NCBI GenBank assembly: GCA_965209065.1 | Contig: OZ242373.1 | Location: forward strand, 620,001-684,000 | DNA: 64,000 nt | Direction of reading: 5' to 3' | Source: CBDBUR01 sp965209065 | Lineage (GTDB): Bacteria > Pseudomonadota > Alphaproteobacteria > JAPOUT01 > G958296285 | Part shown: positions 33,375 through 43,300 of the stretch, in pieces | Layout of the letters: every line of letters begins with the position of its first letter | Position numbering within the stretch: the stretch's first letter is position 1 | Program-made: the position numbers and the translations under genes | The notes under the pieces: generated by a model | What the model was told of the DNA's origin: nothing | Seen by the model: only the letters and a program-made list of their open reading frames with translations | The model's database searches: none

Positions 33375-34462
33375 TTCTTGCCCCAGTTCTTTATAGCATC
33401 GGGGTCAAATTCGGTTGGCGGAGGTCCTTGCACTTTAGAAGGCGTGCCGAAAAAACGCGGCGCGATGTTCGGTTGAACGACTCCTTCCATTTCGATAAAG
33501 GTTTCGCGCGCTTTATTATGCGGGTGGTGAGGCGCTTCGTCCAAAGAAAGAACCGGCGCGAAACAAACATCTGTGCCTTCCATTAACGCGCACCACTCAT
33601 CGCGCGTTTTGGTGCGCACCATCGCAACGACCTTCTCTTTGAGCGCGCTCCAGTTTTTTCTATCCATTTGCTTATCAAAAGCCGCGTCGTCGGCAAGCCC
33701 TAGCTTTTCTCTCATCAGCGCATAGAACTGCGGCTCTATGGAGCCTAAAGCGATATATTTATCATCGGCGGTTTTGTAAGTGTCGTAAAAATGAGCCGCG
33801 CCGTCAAGCAGATTAACCCCGCGCTCATCTTGCCAGATGCCCGAAGCGCGCATACCATAAAACATCGCGATAAGCGAAGCCGAGCCGTCTGTCATTGCCG
33901 TATCAACCACCTGCCCTTTGCCCGAACGCTCTGCTTGAAACAGCGCGGCGCACACACCCATCGCGAGATATAAAGCACCGCCGCCGAAATCACCCGCAAC
34001 ATTGAGCGGCGGCACGGGGTTCTCCCCTTTGCGCCCAACCGCATGCAGCAAGCCGGTTAAAGCAATATAGTTAATATCATGCCCGGCGGCTTGCGCGAGG
34101 CTGCCCTTTTGTCCCCAGCCGGTCATTCTGCCATAAACCAGTTTTGGATTGCGCTCCAAGCAAACATCAGGACCCAAGCCGAGCCGCTCCATAACGCCAG
34201 GTCTAAACCCTTCGAGGAGAATGTCGGCACGCGTAATCAGCTCGAGCGTTTGCGCGATGTCCTCTTCGCTTTTGAGGTCAAGGGCAACCGCTTTGCGTCC
34301 GCGCGCGGTAATATCGTTCGCGCCGTTCGAGGGCGGCGCGCCCTTGCGCACAAGACGCAAAACATCTGCGCCCATATCTGATAATAACATCGTGCAGAAA
34401 GGTCCCGGTCCTATGCCCGCGAATTCTAATACTTTAACGCCTGCTAGCGGTCCCGTTCCCAT
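33371..34462 (-). CDS. CaiB/BaiF CoA-transferase family protein (alpha-methylacyl-CoA racemase-like)
   Basis: A 363-residue family III CoA-transferase-fold enzyme. The N-terminal PLAGVKVLEFAGIGPGPFCTM, then DVLRLVRK and LLEGFRPGVMERLGLGPD, and the later YGRMTGWGQKGSLAQAAGHDINYIALTGLL, match alpha-methylacyl-CoA racemases. The catalytic His/Asp pair would be in AGHDINY and NVAGDFGGG. Such enzymes invert the methyl centre of branched acyl-CoAs so that beta-oxidation can proceed. The start at 34462 is inside the mfd 3' end (29-nt overlap) and has an AGAGGGAAG ribosome site there. It is third in sdhE-mfd-AMACR. Confidence 0.88.
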   Translation of the reverse strand: MGTGPLAGVKVLEFAGIGPGPFCTMLLSDMGADVLRLVRKGAPPSNGANDITARGRKAVALDLKSEEDIAQTLELITRADILLEGFRPGVMERLGLGPDVCLERNPKLVYGRMTGWGQKGSLAQAAGHDINYIALTGLLHAVGRKGENPVPPLNVAGDFGGGALYLAMGVCAALFQAERSGKGQVVDTAMTDGSASLIAMFYGMRASGIWQDERGVNLLDGAAHFYDTYKTADDKYIALGSIEPQFYALMREKLGLADDAAFDKQMDRKNWSALKEKVVAMVRTKTRDEWCALMEGTDVCFAPVLSLDEAPHHPHNKARETFIEMEGVVQPNIAPRFFGTPSKVQGPPPTEFDPDAIKNWGKN

Positions 34463-37400
34463 GTTCTTCCCTCTTTAGTTTTCCTAGCTCTTGAAGTATA
34501 TTTAACCCGATTTGGAGCTTCTCGTCAAGTTTTTGCTCCTCTAGTTTAATCAGCAAGCGGTGGTCGCTCATAAGGCGCGCGGTGCCTAAACTTTCTATCA
34601 GCGCAACAAGCCCTTTGAGGTTATCAAATTTATTTTTATGAAAACGCAAGCCGAGCTGCTTGCCTAAATCAAGCTCCTCAACGCCCGCGCTTTTGGCAGC
34701 AACCTTCAGCCGCAGCGTCCAAAACAGCGCGGTGAGCTGCTTGGGAATAGAGCCAAACCTATCTTCAATTTCAGCTTGAAGCTCTATGAGCTCCTCGTCT
34801 TTATCCAGCTGGGCGATGCGGCGATAGAGCGTCAAGCGCACTTGCATATCGGGGATATAGCTTTCGGGTATCATAATCGCCACCGGCAGATGAATGCGCG
34901 GCGAAAAGCTCTCTTGTTTTTTGTCGAAGTTGCTTTGCCTCATCTCAACCGCCTCAGCGAGCATTCTCTGGTAAAGCTCATAGCCTATCTCCTTGATGTG
35001 CCCTGACTGGTCGCGCCCGAGCAGGTTGCCGGCACCGCGCGCGTCCAAATCCCGCGCGGCGAGAGAAAACCCCGCACCTAAAAACTGCGTGGCTTGTAGG
35101 GCGTGAAGTCTCTCTTCGGCTTGACGCGTTATCAGCAAATCGGGCGGGAGAGTAAAATAAGCATAGCCTTGCTTTTTGCCGCGCCCGATGCGCCCGCGCA
35201 GCTGGTGGAGCTGTGCGAGACCAAATTGATGCGCATGCCAAACCACGAGCGTATTGGCATTCGCAATATCTATGCCCGCCTCGACAATATGGGTGCTTAA
35301 TAAAACATCAGCCGCGCCATCATAAAAAATTCCTATCTGCTCCTCTAACTCTTGCGGCGCGAGCCTGCCGTGCGCCACCGCCACACGCAAGCCTGGCGTG
35401 TGAGTGAGCAAAAAGTTTTCTGCCTCCTCTAGATTCTTTATGCGCGGGCAAATGAAGAAACTTTGTCCGCCGCGTTTTTTTTCTCTTATCAAGGCTTGGC
35501 TGGTGGTCATCTGGTCAAAAGCACCGATAAAACTATGAACCGCCAGCCGCCCCAGCGGCGCATCGCCAATCAAAGACACCTCGCGCGCGCCCGATAAAGC
35601 AAGCTGCAACGTGCGCGGTATAGGCGTGGCGGTGAGCGTCAAAATATGAACATCATCGCGTATTTCTTTCAACCGCTCTTTATGCTGAACGCCAAAGTGT
35701 TGCTCTTCATCAACAATAACGAGTCCCAAATTATTAAACGCCATACTTTCGCTTAACAAAAAGTGCGTGCCGATAACAATATCCAGCGTCCCATCGGCGA
35801 GCGCTTGTCTTACCTCTTGCTTCTCTTTAACCGAAACCAACCGCGACAACTGCCCGACACGCAAAGGAAAATTCTCAAATCGTTTTCTAAAATTCTCATA
35901 ATGCTGACGACACAAGAGCGTTGTCGGCACAATAACCGCCACCTGCTTCCCCGACATAGCTTGAATAAAAGCCGTGCGCAAAGCAACTTCGGTCTTGCCG
36001 AAACCAACATCGCCACAAATCAGCCTATCCATTATTTTGCCCTTGCTTAAATCGGTCAAAACATCTTCAATCGCTTGAGCTTGGTCGGGGGTTTCCTCGA
36101 AGCCGAAGCCAGCGACAAACTCTTCGTAAAGCCCCGCTTGCGGTGTAAGCGGATTGCCAAGCGCGGTTTGCCGCTTCGCCGCAAGCGTGATGAGCTCGCC
36201 CGCCATTTCCCACAACCTTTTTTGGACGCGCTCTTTGCGCGTCTGCCACACCGAGCTGCCGAGCCTATCGAGCGCCACCTGCTCGCTGCCGCCGCCATAG
36301 CGCGAAATCAGGTCGGTGTTCTCCACAGGAACATAGAGCCTATCGCCGGCGGCATAATGAATCAGCAGGCAGTCGTGTTTTGCCCCCGCGACCTCTATCG
36401 GCGTGAGCGCAACAAAGCGACCGATGCCATGGTCGCGGTGCGTGATTAAATCGCCCGGCTGCAGAGCTTCGGCAAGTAGCAGCTCATCGCGCCGCTGTCG
36501 CCCCGAGCGGCTCAACCTGCGCCGCCGCCTTCGGCTACGCGTGCGCTTGCCTAAAATGTCCTCCTCGCAAAAAATGATGCTTTCGTCGGTTTCTATCCCG
36601 CGCTCTATGTCTAGGGGAATGAGCGACAAGGTTTTGCCCTTCTGTTGTCTTGCCTCGTCTAGCGTTCGTGCTTTTTGAAGCGTCCATTCCTCAAATAGAC
36701 TTTCAATTCTCTCGCTTTGGACCGGCGTTGCCGCCGCGAGCCAAATCGGCTTGGTGCTTTTATCAATATAATGTTTCACCTCCTCCATAATTTTCTTATC
36801 CCCTGTAGCGCGCGCGGTAGAAAAATTATATGCTTCCCGATTAGAATAATTTTTCGCGTTCGGTGTCGTCTCAGCCTCAAAGGGAGATAGAGTTATGTTC
36901 GTGTGATTGCGCACGATGGATTGCAGTTTTTCATCGGTCAGGTAAAATCTATCGGGCGGAAGCGCTTTCTGCTTGCTATAAAGTCTGCCCTCATAGCATG
37001 TTTTAATCATTATCTCCCTGTCTTCCGCCAAAGACAAAATGCTCTCGTTATAAACAAGGATAGCCTCTTTAAGATAAGTAAAAATTGTTTCCAACCGCGG
37101 ATAAAACAACGGAAGATATTGCTCTACCCCTTTAACCGACCTGCCGGCGGTTATCGCCGCATAAAGCAAATCGCTTTCGGGCGCAAACCCAAATTCATCT
37201 ATGTAAGCCTGCTGGAATCGCTTTTGCGTTTTTGGATTGATAATCACTTCACTCGCAGGGTAAAGCCTAATGCTTTCGATTTTTTCCAAACTCATCTGGC
37301 TTTCGCTATCAAATAAGCGAAGACTTTCTATCTCATCGCCGAGAAAATCCAGCCGAACCGGATTCAAACTATTGGCGGGATAAACATCAATGATACCGCC

Positions 37401-37853
37401 GCGCACCGCATATTCCCCTTCGTTGGCAACAAGCTCGACACGCTGATAGCCGCTTTCGGCAAGAAATGTTTCCAAGGCACTAAAGGCATAAACCCCTCCC
37501 GCTTTTATCTCTAAGGAAGGAAAGGAATCTTGTGGCGGCACCTTTTGCATCGCCGAAGCCAGAGAAGCAATCAAAATCATGTTTTTGGTAGGCTTTGCTA
37601 TTCTCGCCAACGCAGCCGTGCGCATCGCCGCTATATGAACCGAAGGCGAAAAACTATCATAAGGCAAGCAATCGTAAGCAGGAACGTATAAAGCCTCCGC
37701 GCGCGGCGCAAAAAAGTTAAGCGAAGACAAAGCCCGTGTCGCTTTTATCTCGTCCTCAACAAGCCAGAGAATAGGACGCCCATACTCCGCCGAAAGCTCG
37801 GCAATCGCTTTTCCCTCTATGCCATCTAGAATGCCGCCAATGCTATTTATCAT
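34434..37853 (-). CDS. mfd: Transcription-repair coupling factor Mfd
   Basis: DNA translocase that removes stalled RNA polymerase and recruits UvrABC. The 1139 residues have the expected order: an N-terminal UvrB-like module (GGIIDVYP, LDFLGDEIESLR), the RNA-polymerase-interacting domain (LQPGDLITHRDHGIGRFVAL), a RecG-like helicase core (Walker A CGDVGFGKTEVAL, DEEQHFGVQHKERL, TATPIPRTLQLALSG, QLRGRIGRG) and a C-terminal TRCF domain. An arginine-rich patch (RTRSRRRRRRLSRSGRQRR) precedes the RID domain. The start overlaps sdhE by 11 nt and the end overlaps the CoA-transferase gene by 29 nt. Confidence 0.97.
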   Translation of the reverse strand: MINSIGGILDGIEGKAIAELSAEYGRPILWLVEDEIKATRALSSLNFFAPRAEALYVPAYDCLPYDSFSPSVHIAAMRTAALARIAKPTKNMILIASLASAMQKVPPQDSFPSLEIKAGGVYAFSALETFLAESGYQRVELVANEGEYAVRGGIIDVYPANSLNPVRLDFLGDEIESLRLFDSESQMSLEKIESIRLYPASEVIINPKTQKRFQQAYIDEFGFAPESDLLYAAITAGRSVKGVEQYLPLFYPRLETIFTYLKEAILVYNESILSLAEDREIMIKTCYEGRLYSKQKALPPDRFYLTDEKLQSIVRNHTNITLSPFEAETTPNAKNYSNREAYNFSTARATGDKKIMEEVKHYIDKSTKPIWLAAATPVQSERIESLFEEWTLQKARTLDEARQQKGKTLSLIPLDIERGIETDESIIFCEEDILGKRTRSRRRRRRLSRSGRQRRDELLLAEALQPGDLITHRDHGIGRFVALTPIEVAGAKHDCLLIHYAAGDRLYVPVENTDLISRYGGGSEQVALDRLGSSVWQTRKERVQKRLWEMAGELITLAAKRQTALGNPLTPQAGLYEEFVAGFGFEETPDQAQAIEDVLTDLSKGKIMDRLICGDVGFGKTEVALRTAFIQAMSGKQVAVIVPTTLLCRQHYENFRKRFENFPLRVGQLSRLVSVKEKQEVRQALADGTLDIVIGTHFLLSESMAFNNLGLVIVDEEQHFGVQHKERLKEIRDDVHILTLTATPIPRTLQLALSGAREVSLIGDAPLGRLAVHSFIGAFDQMTTSQALIREKKRGGQSFFICPRIKNLEEAENFLLTHTPGLRVAVAHGRLAPQELEEQIGIFYDGAADVLLSTHIVEAGIDIANANTLVVWHAHQFGLAQLHQLRGRIGRGKKQGYAYFTLPPDLLITRQAEERLHALQATQFLGAGFSLAARDLDARGAGNLLGRDQSGHIKEIGYELYQRMLAEAVEMRQSNFDKKQESFSPRIHLPVAIMIPESYIPDMQVRLTLYRRIAQLDKDEELIELQAEIEDRFGSIPKQLTALFWTLRLKVAAKSAGVEELDLGKQLGLRFHKNKFDNLKGLVALIESLGTARLMSDHRLLIKLEEQKLDEKLQIGLNILQELGKLKREEHGNGTASRR

Positions 37854-38202
37854 TTTGGTGAAACTGCCTTATGCGCTCTATAATTTGCTGGTGCCGCTGC
37901 GGGGGAGTGGCACCCATTATCCAATCATAAATATCAGGGTCTTTTTCTTCCAGTAAATCCTCAAAGGCTTGGAGCGCCGCCTCATTAAGCCGCCCAGACG
38001 CGAGCATCTCGGACGCGAGCATCTCGGACGCGAGCGTCCCCGACACAAGCATCTGAGACGCGAGCGTCCCCGACACAAGCATCTGAGACGCGAGCGCCCA
38101 TGACGCGAAACGCCCGAGTAGTAAGTCCAGCTCTTTTGTTCCCCTGCGCCACGCCCGATACCGCGCGCGGCGGCAACGTTGTTCTAGGTTTGGCATATTC
38201 AC
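37843..38202 (-). CDS. sdhE: Succinate dehydrogenase assembly factor SdhE with repeat-encoded insertion
   Basis: SdhE/Sdh5 promotes covalent attachment of FAD to SdhA. The family motif RGxxE is present (RRARYRAWRRGTKELDLLLGRFA), as is the C-terminal block QAFEDLLEEKDPDIYDWIMGAT. Typical family members have about 80-95 residues in which these blocks are separated by roughly 10 residues. Here a run of eight 5-residue units (LASQM, LVSGT, LASEM and variants) sits between them, raising the length to 119. The insertion keeps the frame, is encoded by 15-bp tandem units at 37997-38116, and would form or extend a helix in the five-helix bundle. sdhE overlaps mfd by 11 nt and is divergent from recG. 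Confidence 0.9.
   Translation of the reverse strand: MNMPNLEQRCRRARYRAWRRGTKELDLLLGRFASWALASQMLVSGTLASQMLVSGTLASEMLASEMLASGRLNEAALQAFEDLLEEKDPDIYDWIMGATPPQRHQQIIERIRQFHQNDK
37997..38116. repeat. 15-bp tandem repeat (8 units) inside sdhE
   Basis: Eight consecutive 15-bp units start GACGCGAGC or GACACAAGC. Units 1 and 2 are identical, and units 3-4 are repeated exactly as units 5-6, so both single-unit and 30-bp duplications have occurred. Units 3 and 5 contain the inverted repeat GACGC-GA-GCGTC. The run encodes 40 residues in frame. Confidence 0.93.
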
Positions 38203-38225
38203 GGCACTAGCTTACAATAATATGT

Positions 38226-40349
38226 ATGCGACCGCAGATTCTTTTTCCTTTAGCCGCGCCCGCCACGAGCATCAAGGGTGTTGGCGTAAAGTTTGCCGTG
38301 CTGCTCAAAGGGCTGCTGGATATTGACGCGCGCGATGTCTGCGTGAGCGATTTGCTGTGGCACTTACCTTCGGGCTTGATAGATAGGTCGCGCAAGGTGG
38401 AAATCAGCGAGCTTGCGGCGTTAGAGGGAGAGCGCGTGCTGTTGGAGGTTGTGGTTGGCAAGCACAGCCCCTCTTTTCGCGGCAGGGGAGCTGGGCGGCG
38501 CGCGCCCTATCGAGTCGAGGTGTATGACGATAGCGCGAGTATGCAGCTGGTGTTTTTTCACGCGCGCGGGGATTATCTAAAGAAGCTTTTACCGCTTGGC
38601 GAGACGCGGTTTGTCAGCGGCAGCGTGGAGGTTTATCGCGAGCTACCGCAAATGACTCACCCTGATTACATTTTGACCGCGCGAGAAGCCCAAGAGCTAC
38701 CGATGATTGAGCCGGTTTATCCTTTATGCGCGGGGCTGCGCTTACAAAAATTAGGCAAGCTGATAAGAGATGGTCTTAAACTCGCTCCCGCGCTTGAGGA
38801 GTGGGACGAGAAAACAAAAGAGCAAATGCATTTTCCTAGCTGGAAGGATGCGCTCCTCTTAGCCCACCACCCAAAAAGCAAAGCCGATTTAGCCCCTGCG
38901 ATGTTAGCGCGCGAGCGTCTTGCTTATGATGAGCTGTTAGCCAATCAGCTTGCGCTTGCCCTCATTCGCCACTGGAAAGAGAACCTGCCGGCGAGTGCCT
39001 TTCCTAAAAGTGTTGCGTTAAGACAAAAGGTTCTCAAGTCGCTGGACTATGAACTCACGCACTCGCAATGCCAAGCCCTAGAGGAAATCGATGAGGATAT
39101 GGCGAAGCCCAAGCCGATGTTGCGCTTGCTGCAAGGCGATGTCGGCTCGGGCAAAACGATTACCGCTTTTTGCGCGATGCTCAATGCGGTGGAAGCGCAA
39201 GCGCAAGCCGCCTTGATGGCACCGACGGAAATTCTAGCTCAACAGCACGCCAATAGCTTGCGCCCCCTATGCGATGCATGCGGGATAAGCCTTGATGTTT
39301 TGACAAGTCGCACCAGCGGTATCGAGCGCGACCAACTGCTAAAAAAAATTAAAGCGGGCGAGGTTTCTATTATTATTGGCACGCATAGTTTGTTCCAAAA
39401 GGATGTGATTTTTGACCAACTCGGGCTGGTGGTGATAGACGAGCAACATAAATTTGGCGTTCATCAAAGGCTTTTGCTTTCTTCCAAATCGCTCAAGACG
39501 GCTGATGTTCTGGCGATGACGGCGACTCCCATTCCGCGCACCTTAACCTTAACATCCTATGGCGATATGGATATTTCTGTGATTAAAGAAAAGCCGCGCG
39601 GACGCGGCGAAATTACAACGCGCGCCCTGCCCGCTAAGCGCATTGGCGATATTACCAAAGCTCTCGAGCGCGCGGTCGCTAACGAGGAGCAAGCCTATTG
39701 GGTCTGCCCTTTCATCGAACCCAACGAATATGCCGAAAGTAAAGTTATCACCGCAACCGAGCGCTATGCGTTTTTGCGTAAAACCCTGCCCTTCGCGGTT
39801 GGTTTAATTCACGGCAGAATGAAAGCCAAAGAGCGCGATGAGGTTTTGTCGGCGTTCAAGGCGGGGGAGATAAAGCTGCTTGTCGCAACAAGCGTGATTG
39901 AGGTGGGGATGGATATTCCCAACGCTACGATTATGGTGATTGAGCATGCCGAGCGTTTTGGTTTAGCCCAGCTGCACCAGTTGCGCGGACGCGTGGGGCG
40001 CGGCAGTCGTGCTTCGAGCTGCCTGCTACTTTATGCCGAGCCTCTAGGCGAAACGGCGCGCCAGCGGCTTGACGCGCTGCGCAAGAGCAATGATGGCTTT
40101 GAAATAGCCGAGATTGATTTGGCTTTACGCGGATTTGGCGAACTTCTCGGCACGCGGCAGAGTGGGGCTGAAGGTTTTCGCTTGGTTGATTTGCGTGTGC
40201 ATAAGAAGCTGCTCGCCCTTGCTGCCGAGCGCGCTCGCGAAATTGTGGCGGAAAATCCTAGATTAGAAGGAGAAGAAGGTGAAAAATTGCGTGTGCTGCT
40301 TTATCTGTTCAGGCGCGATGAGGTAAGCAATTATGCCCGTTCGGGTTAA
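38226..40349 (+). CDS. recG: ATP-dependent DNA helicase RecG
   Basis: Branch-migration helicase that reverses stalled forks and processes recombination intermediates. The 707 residues start with the wedge/OB domain (TSIKGVGVKFAVLLKGLL, LLWHLPSGLIDRS). The superfamily 2 motor follows: Walker A LQGDVGSGKTITAF, DEQHKFGVHQR, MTATPIPRTLTLTSYGDMD and QLRGRVGRGSRAS. The C-terminal hook LGTRQSGAEGFRLVDL is present. It is divergent from sdhE, 23 bp between start codons, and converges on rpoC with a 14-bp gap. Confidence 0.97.
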   Translation: MRPQILFPLAAPATSIKGVGVKFAVLLKGLLDIDARDVCVSDLLWHLPSGLIDRSRKVEISELAALEGERVLLEVVVGKHSPSFRGRGAGRRAPYRVEVYDDSASMQLVFFHARGDYLKKLLPLGETRFVSGSVEVYRELPQMTHPDYILTAREAQELPMIEPVYPLCAGLRLQKLGKLIRDGLKLAPALEEWDEKTKEQMHFPSWKDALLLAHHPKSKADLAPAMLARERLAYDELLANQLALALIRHWKENLPASAFPKSVALRQKVLKSLDYELTHSQCQALEEIDEDMAKPKPMLRLLQGDVGSGKTITAFCAMLNAVEAQAQAALMAPTEILAQQHANSLRPLCDACGISLDVLTSRTSGIERDQLLKKIKAGEVSIIIGTHSLFQKDVIFDQLGLVVIDEQHKFGVHQRLLLSSKSLKTADVLAMTATPIPRTLTLTSYGDMDISVIKEKPRGRGEITTRALPAKRIGDITKALERAVANEEQAYWVCPFIEPNEYAESKVITATERYAFLRKTLPFAVGLIHGRMKAKERDEVLSAFKAGEIKLLVATSVIEVGMDIPNATIMVIEHAERFGLAQLHQLRGRVGRGSRASSCLLLYAEPLGETARQRLDALRKSNDGFEIAEIDLALRGFGELLGTRQSGAEGFRLVDLRVHKKLLALAAERAREIVAENPRLEGEEGEKLRVLLYLFRRDEVSNYARSG

Positions 40350-40363
40350 GGTCAGGTTAAAGG

Positions 40364-43300
40364 TTAAGGCGCGGGCGCGGGCGCTTCTTTAGGCGTCTCG
40401 TCTGTTTGCGTTTCTTCAAGCAAGGCGGCTTGCTCGCTTGCTTTGTGGCGCAAGGCTTGGATAAACCGCCCGGTGCCGACAGGAATCAACCGCCCAACAA
40501 TAACATTTTCCTTGAGCCCCGACAGCCTATCAACCTTGCCGTTGATAGCAGCTTCGGTGAGGACGCGCGTGGTTTCTTGGAAACTCGCCGCCGAAATAAA
40601 CGAGCGCGTTTGCAAGCTCGCCTTTGTGATGCCAAGCAAAACAGGTTTTGCTTTGATTGGATTTTTACCTTCAGCAATAAGTTTAGCGTTCTCGTTTTCA
40701 CAATCGATTTTCTCAACCTGCATACCTTCGCGCAAGAGGCTGTCGCCGCTATCGGTAATTTCAACTTTGCGCAACATCTGCCTGAGGATAATTTCAATAT
40801 GCTTATCGTTAATGCCCACGCCTTGTAAGCGGTAAATTTCTTGGACGCTATCAATCATATAGTGCGCGAGGTCTTGAATGCCACCGATAGCGAGAATATC
40901 ATGCGGGTCGGGGTTGCCATCAACAAGCGTGTCTCCCTTTTCTACCTCATCGCCATCGGCAATGAGCAAGTGGCGGTCCTTAGAAATTTTATATTCAACA
41001 ACATCATCATCTTTATTATCAGGGTGAAGCAGAATGAGACGGCGCGTTTTATAACCCTTAGCAAACTCAATCCTGCCATTTATTTTAGCGAGAATAGCTT
41101 GGTCGCGCGGTTGGCGCGCCTCAAACAGCTCTGCCACACGCGGCAAGCCGCCGGTGATGTCTCTCGTTTTCGTGCTTTCTGTCGGAATACGCGCGAGCGT
41201 ATCTCCCGCCTTGACCGACTGCTGCGGCTCGGCAGACAAAATAGCGTCAGGCGAAAGCAAATAACGTGCTTCCCTATCGTCTATCGTAACGATTTTACCT
41301 TTTTTATCTTTAATCACAAGCGCAGGCACAAGCTCCGCGCCTTCCGATTGCGTGCTCCAGTCGATAACCACACGCTGGGTAATGCCCGTGGCTTCATCGG
41401 TTACCTCTTTAATCGAAACGCCATCGACAATATCCTCGTAGAAAACATCGCCATTCGCTTCGCTAATGATAGGTCGGGTGTAGTGGTCCCACTCAGCGAT
41501 GTGCGTTCCCTTGCTTACCTTGCTGTTGTTTTTCACATTGAGCTTCATGCCCGAACGAAGCTTTTGATTCATACGCTCAACGCCATTTTCATCTACCAGC
41601 TTTAAGATGTTTTTCTTACCGCGCCCCATCACAATGATTTCACCCGCGCTATTGGTGGCAATATCTATATTCTCTATTTGGACTTTGCCGTCATCAATCG
41701 CTTCCAAGAAGGACTGGCTGACAATTTGCGCCGCACCGCCAATGTGGAAAGTGCGCATGGTTAATTGCGTTCCCGGTTCCCCAATGCTTTGCGCCGCCAT
41801 AATACCAACGGCTTCACCCATATTGACCTCCGTGCCACGCGCGAGGTCTCTGCCATAACAGGTGGCGCAAACGCCATCTTTTATTTGACACATCAAAGGT
41901 GTGCGCACTTCTATCTCGTGCATACCCAAAGCCTCAATATCTTGCGCGACTTCTTCGGTAATCATTTCACCAGCCTTGGCGATAACCTTCCTTTTGTTTT
42001 GTGGGTCAGTAATGTTTTTCGCCGGCGCGCGACCAATAATACGCACCGCAAGAGAAACCAAAGTGCTAGAAGATTCTTCAACCGCGCTCATAATGATGCC
42101 CTCATCAGTGCCGCAGTCTTCCTCCGTGACGACGCAATCTTGCGCGACATCCACCAGCCTTCTCGTCAAATAGCCAGAGTTCGCCGTTTTAAGCGCCGTA
42201 TCCGCTAACCCCTTACGCGCACCATGCGTAGAGTTAAAGTATTCTAAAACGGTCAGCCCTTCCTTAAAGTTAGAAATAATCGGCGTTTCAATAATTTCAC
42301 CCGAAGGCCGCGCCATAAGCCCGCGCATACCAGCAAGCTGCTTCATCTGCGTGGGAGAACCCCGCGCACCCGAATGCGCCATCATGTGCAAAGAATTCAC
42401 CGGCTCTACTTTATCGGTCTTCTTATCTATCTTGGGAGAGGAAATTTCTTTCATCATAACCTCGGCTACCCTGTCGGTGCATTTAGACCAAGCGTCAATC
42501 ACTTTATTGTATTTCTCACCGCGCGTTATCAGCCCTTCGGCATATTGGTGCTCAAACTCATTCACCAGAACATGGGTTTCGTCTATCAAAGCCTGCTTCC
42601 CTTGCGGCACGAGCATATCGTCCTTGCTGAGCGAAATGCCCGCAGAGCACGCCTCGCGAAAACCGAGCCCCATCATTTTATCGCAGAAAACCACCGTCGC
42701 CTTCTGCCCGCAATGGCGATAGACGCTGTCAATTAGCCCCGAAATCTCTTTCACCGTTAGCAAGCGATTGACAAGCTCAAAAGGCAAATTAGGATGGTGA
42801 GGCAAAAACTCGCCTATCATCATTCTGCCGGGCGTGGTTTCGACAATTTCCACAACCTCTTCGCCCTGCCGATTGACAGAACGGCGGCGCGCTCTAATGT
42901 TAGCGTGAATCGACAGATGCCCGCTATCCAAAGCCATCTTAATCTCCGCCATAGAGCCGTAAGATGTGTTCTCACCCTTTTCTTTGTCAATTTGCTGGGA
43001 GATATAATAAAGCCCAAGCACAATATCTTGGCTCGGCACGATAATCGGGTCGCCGTTGGCGGGGTGGAGAATGTTATTGCTCGCCATCATCAAGACGCGC
43101 GCCTCAAGCTGCGCTTCAAGCGAAAGAGGCACATGAACCGCCATCTGGTCGCCATCGAAATCGGCGTTGAAAGCCGCGCACACCAGCGGATGAAGTTGAA
43201 TAGCCTTACCCTCAATCAAAACGGGCTCGAAAGCCTGCACGCCTAAGCGATGCAAAGTGGGCGCGCGGTTCAACAAAATCGGGTGTTCGCGAATGACTTG

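Noticed and set aside
35763..37316. Several plus-strand frames opposite mfd
   Set aside because: They are antisense shadows of a fully intact Mfd reading frame.
37997..38116. CRISPR-like array
   Set aside because: Units are contiguous 15-mers without spacers and lie in frame inside sdhE.
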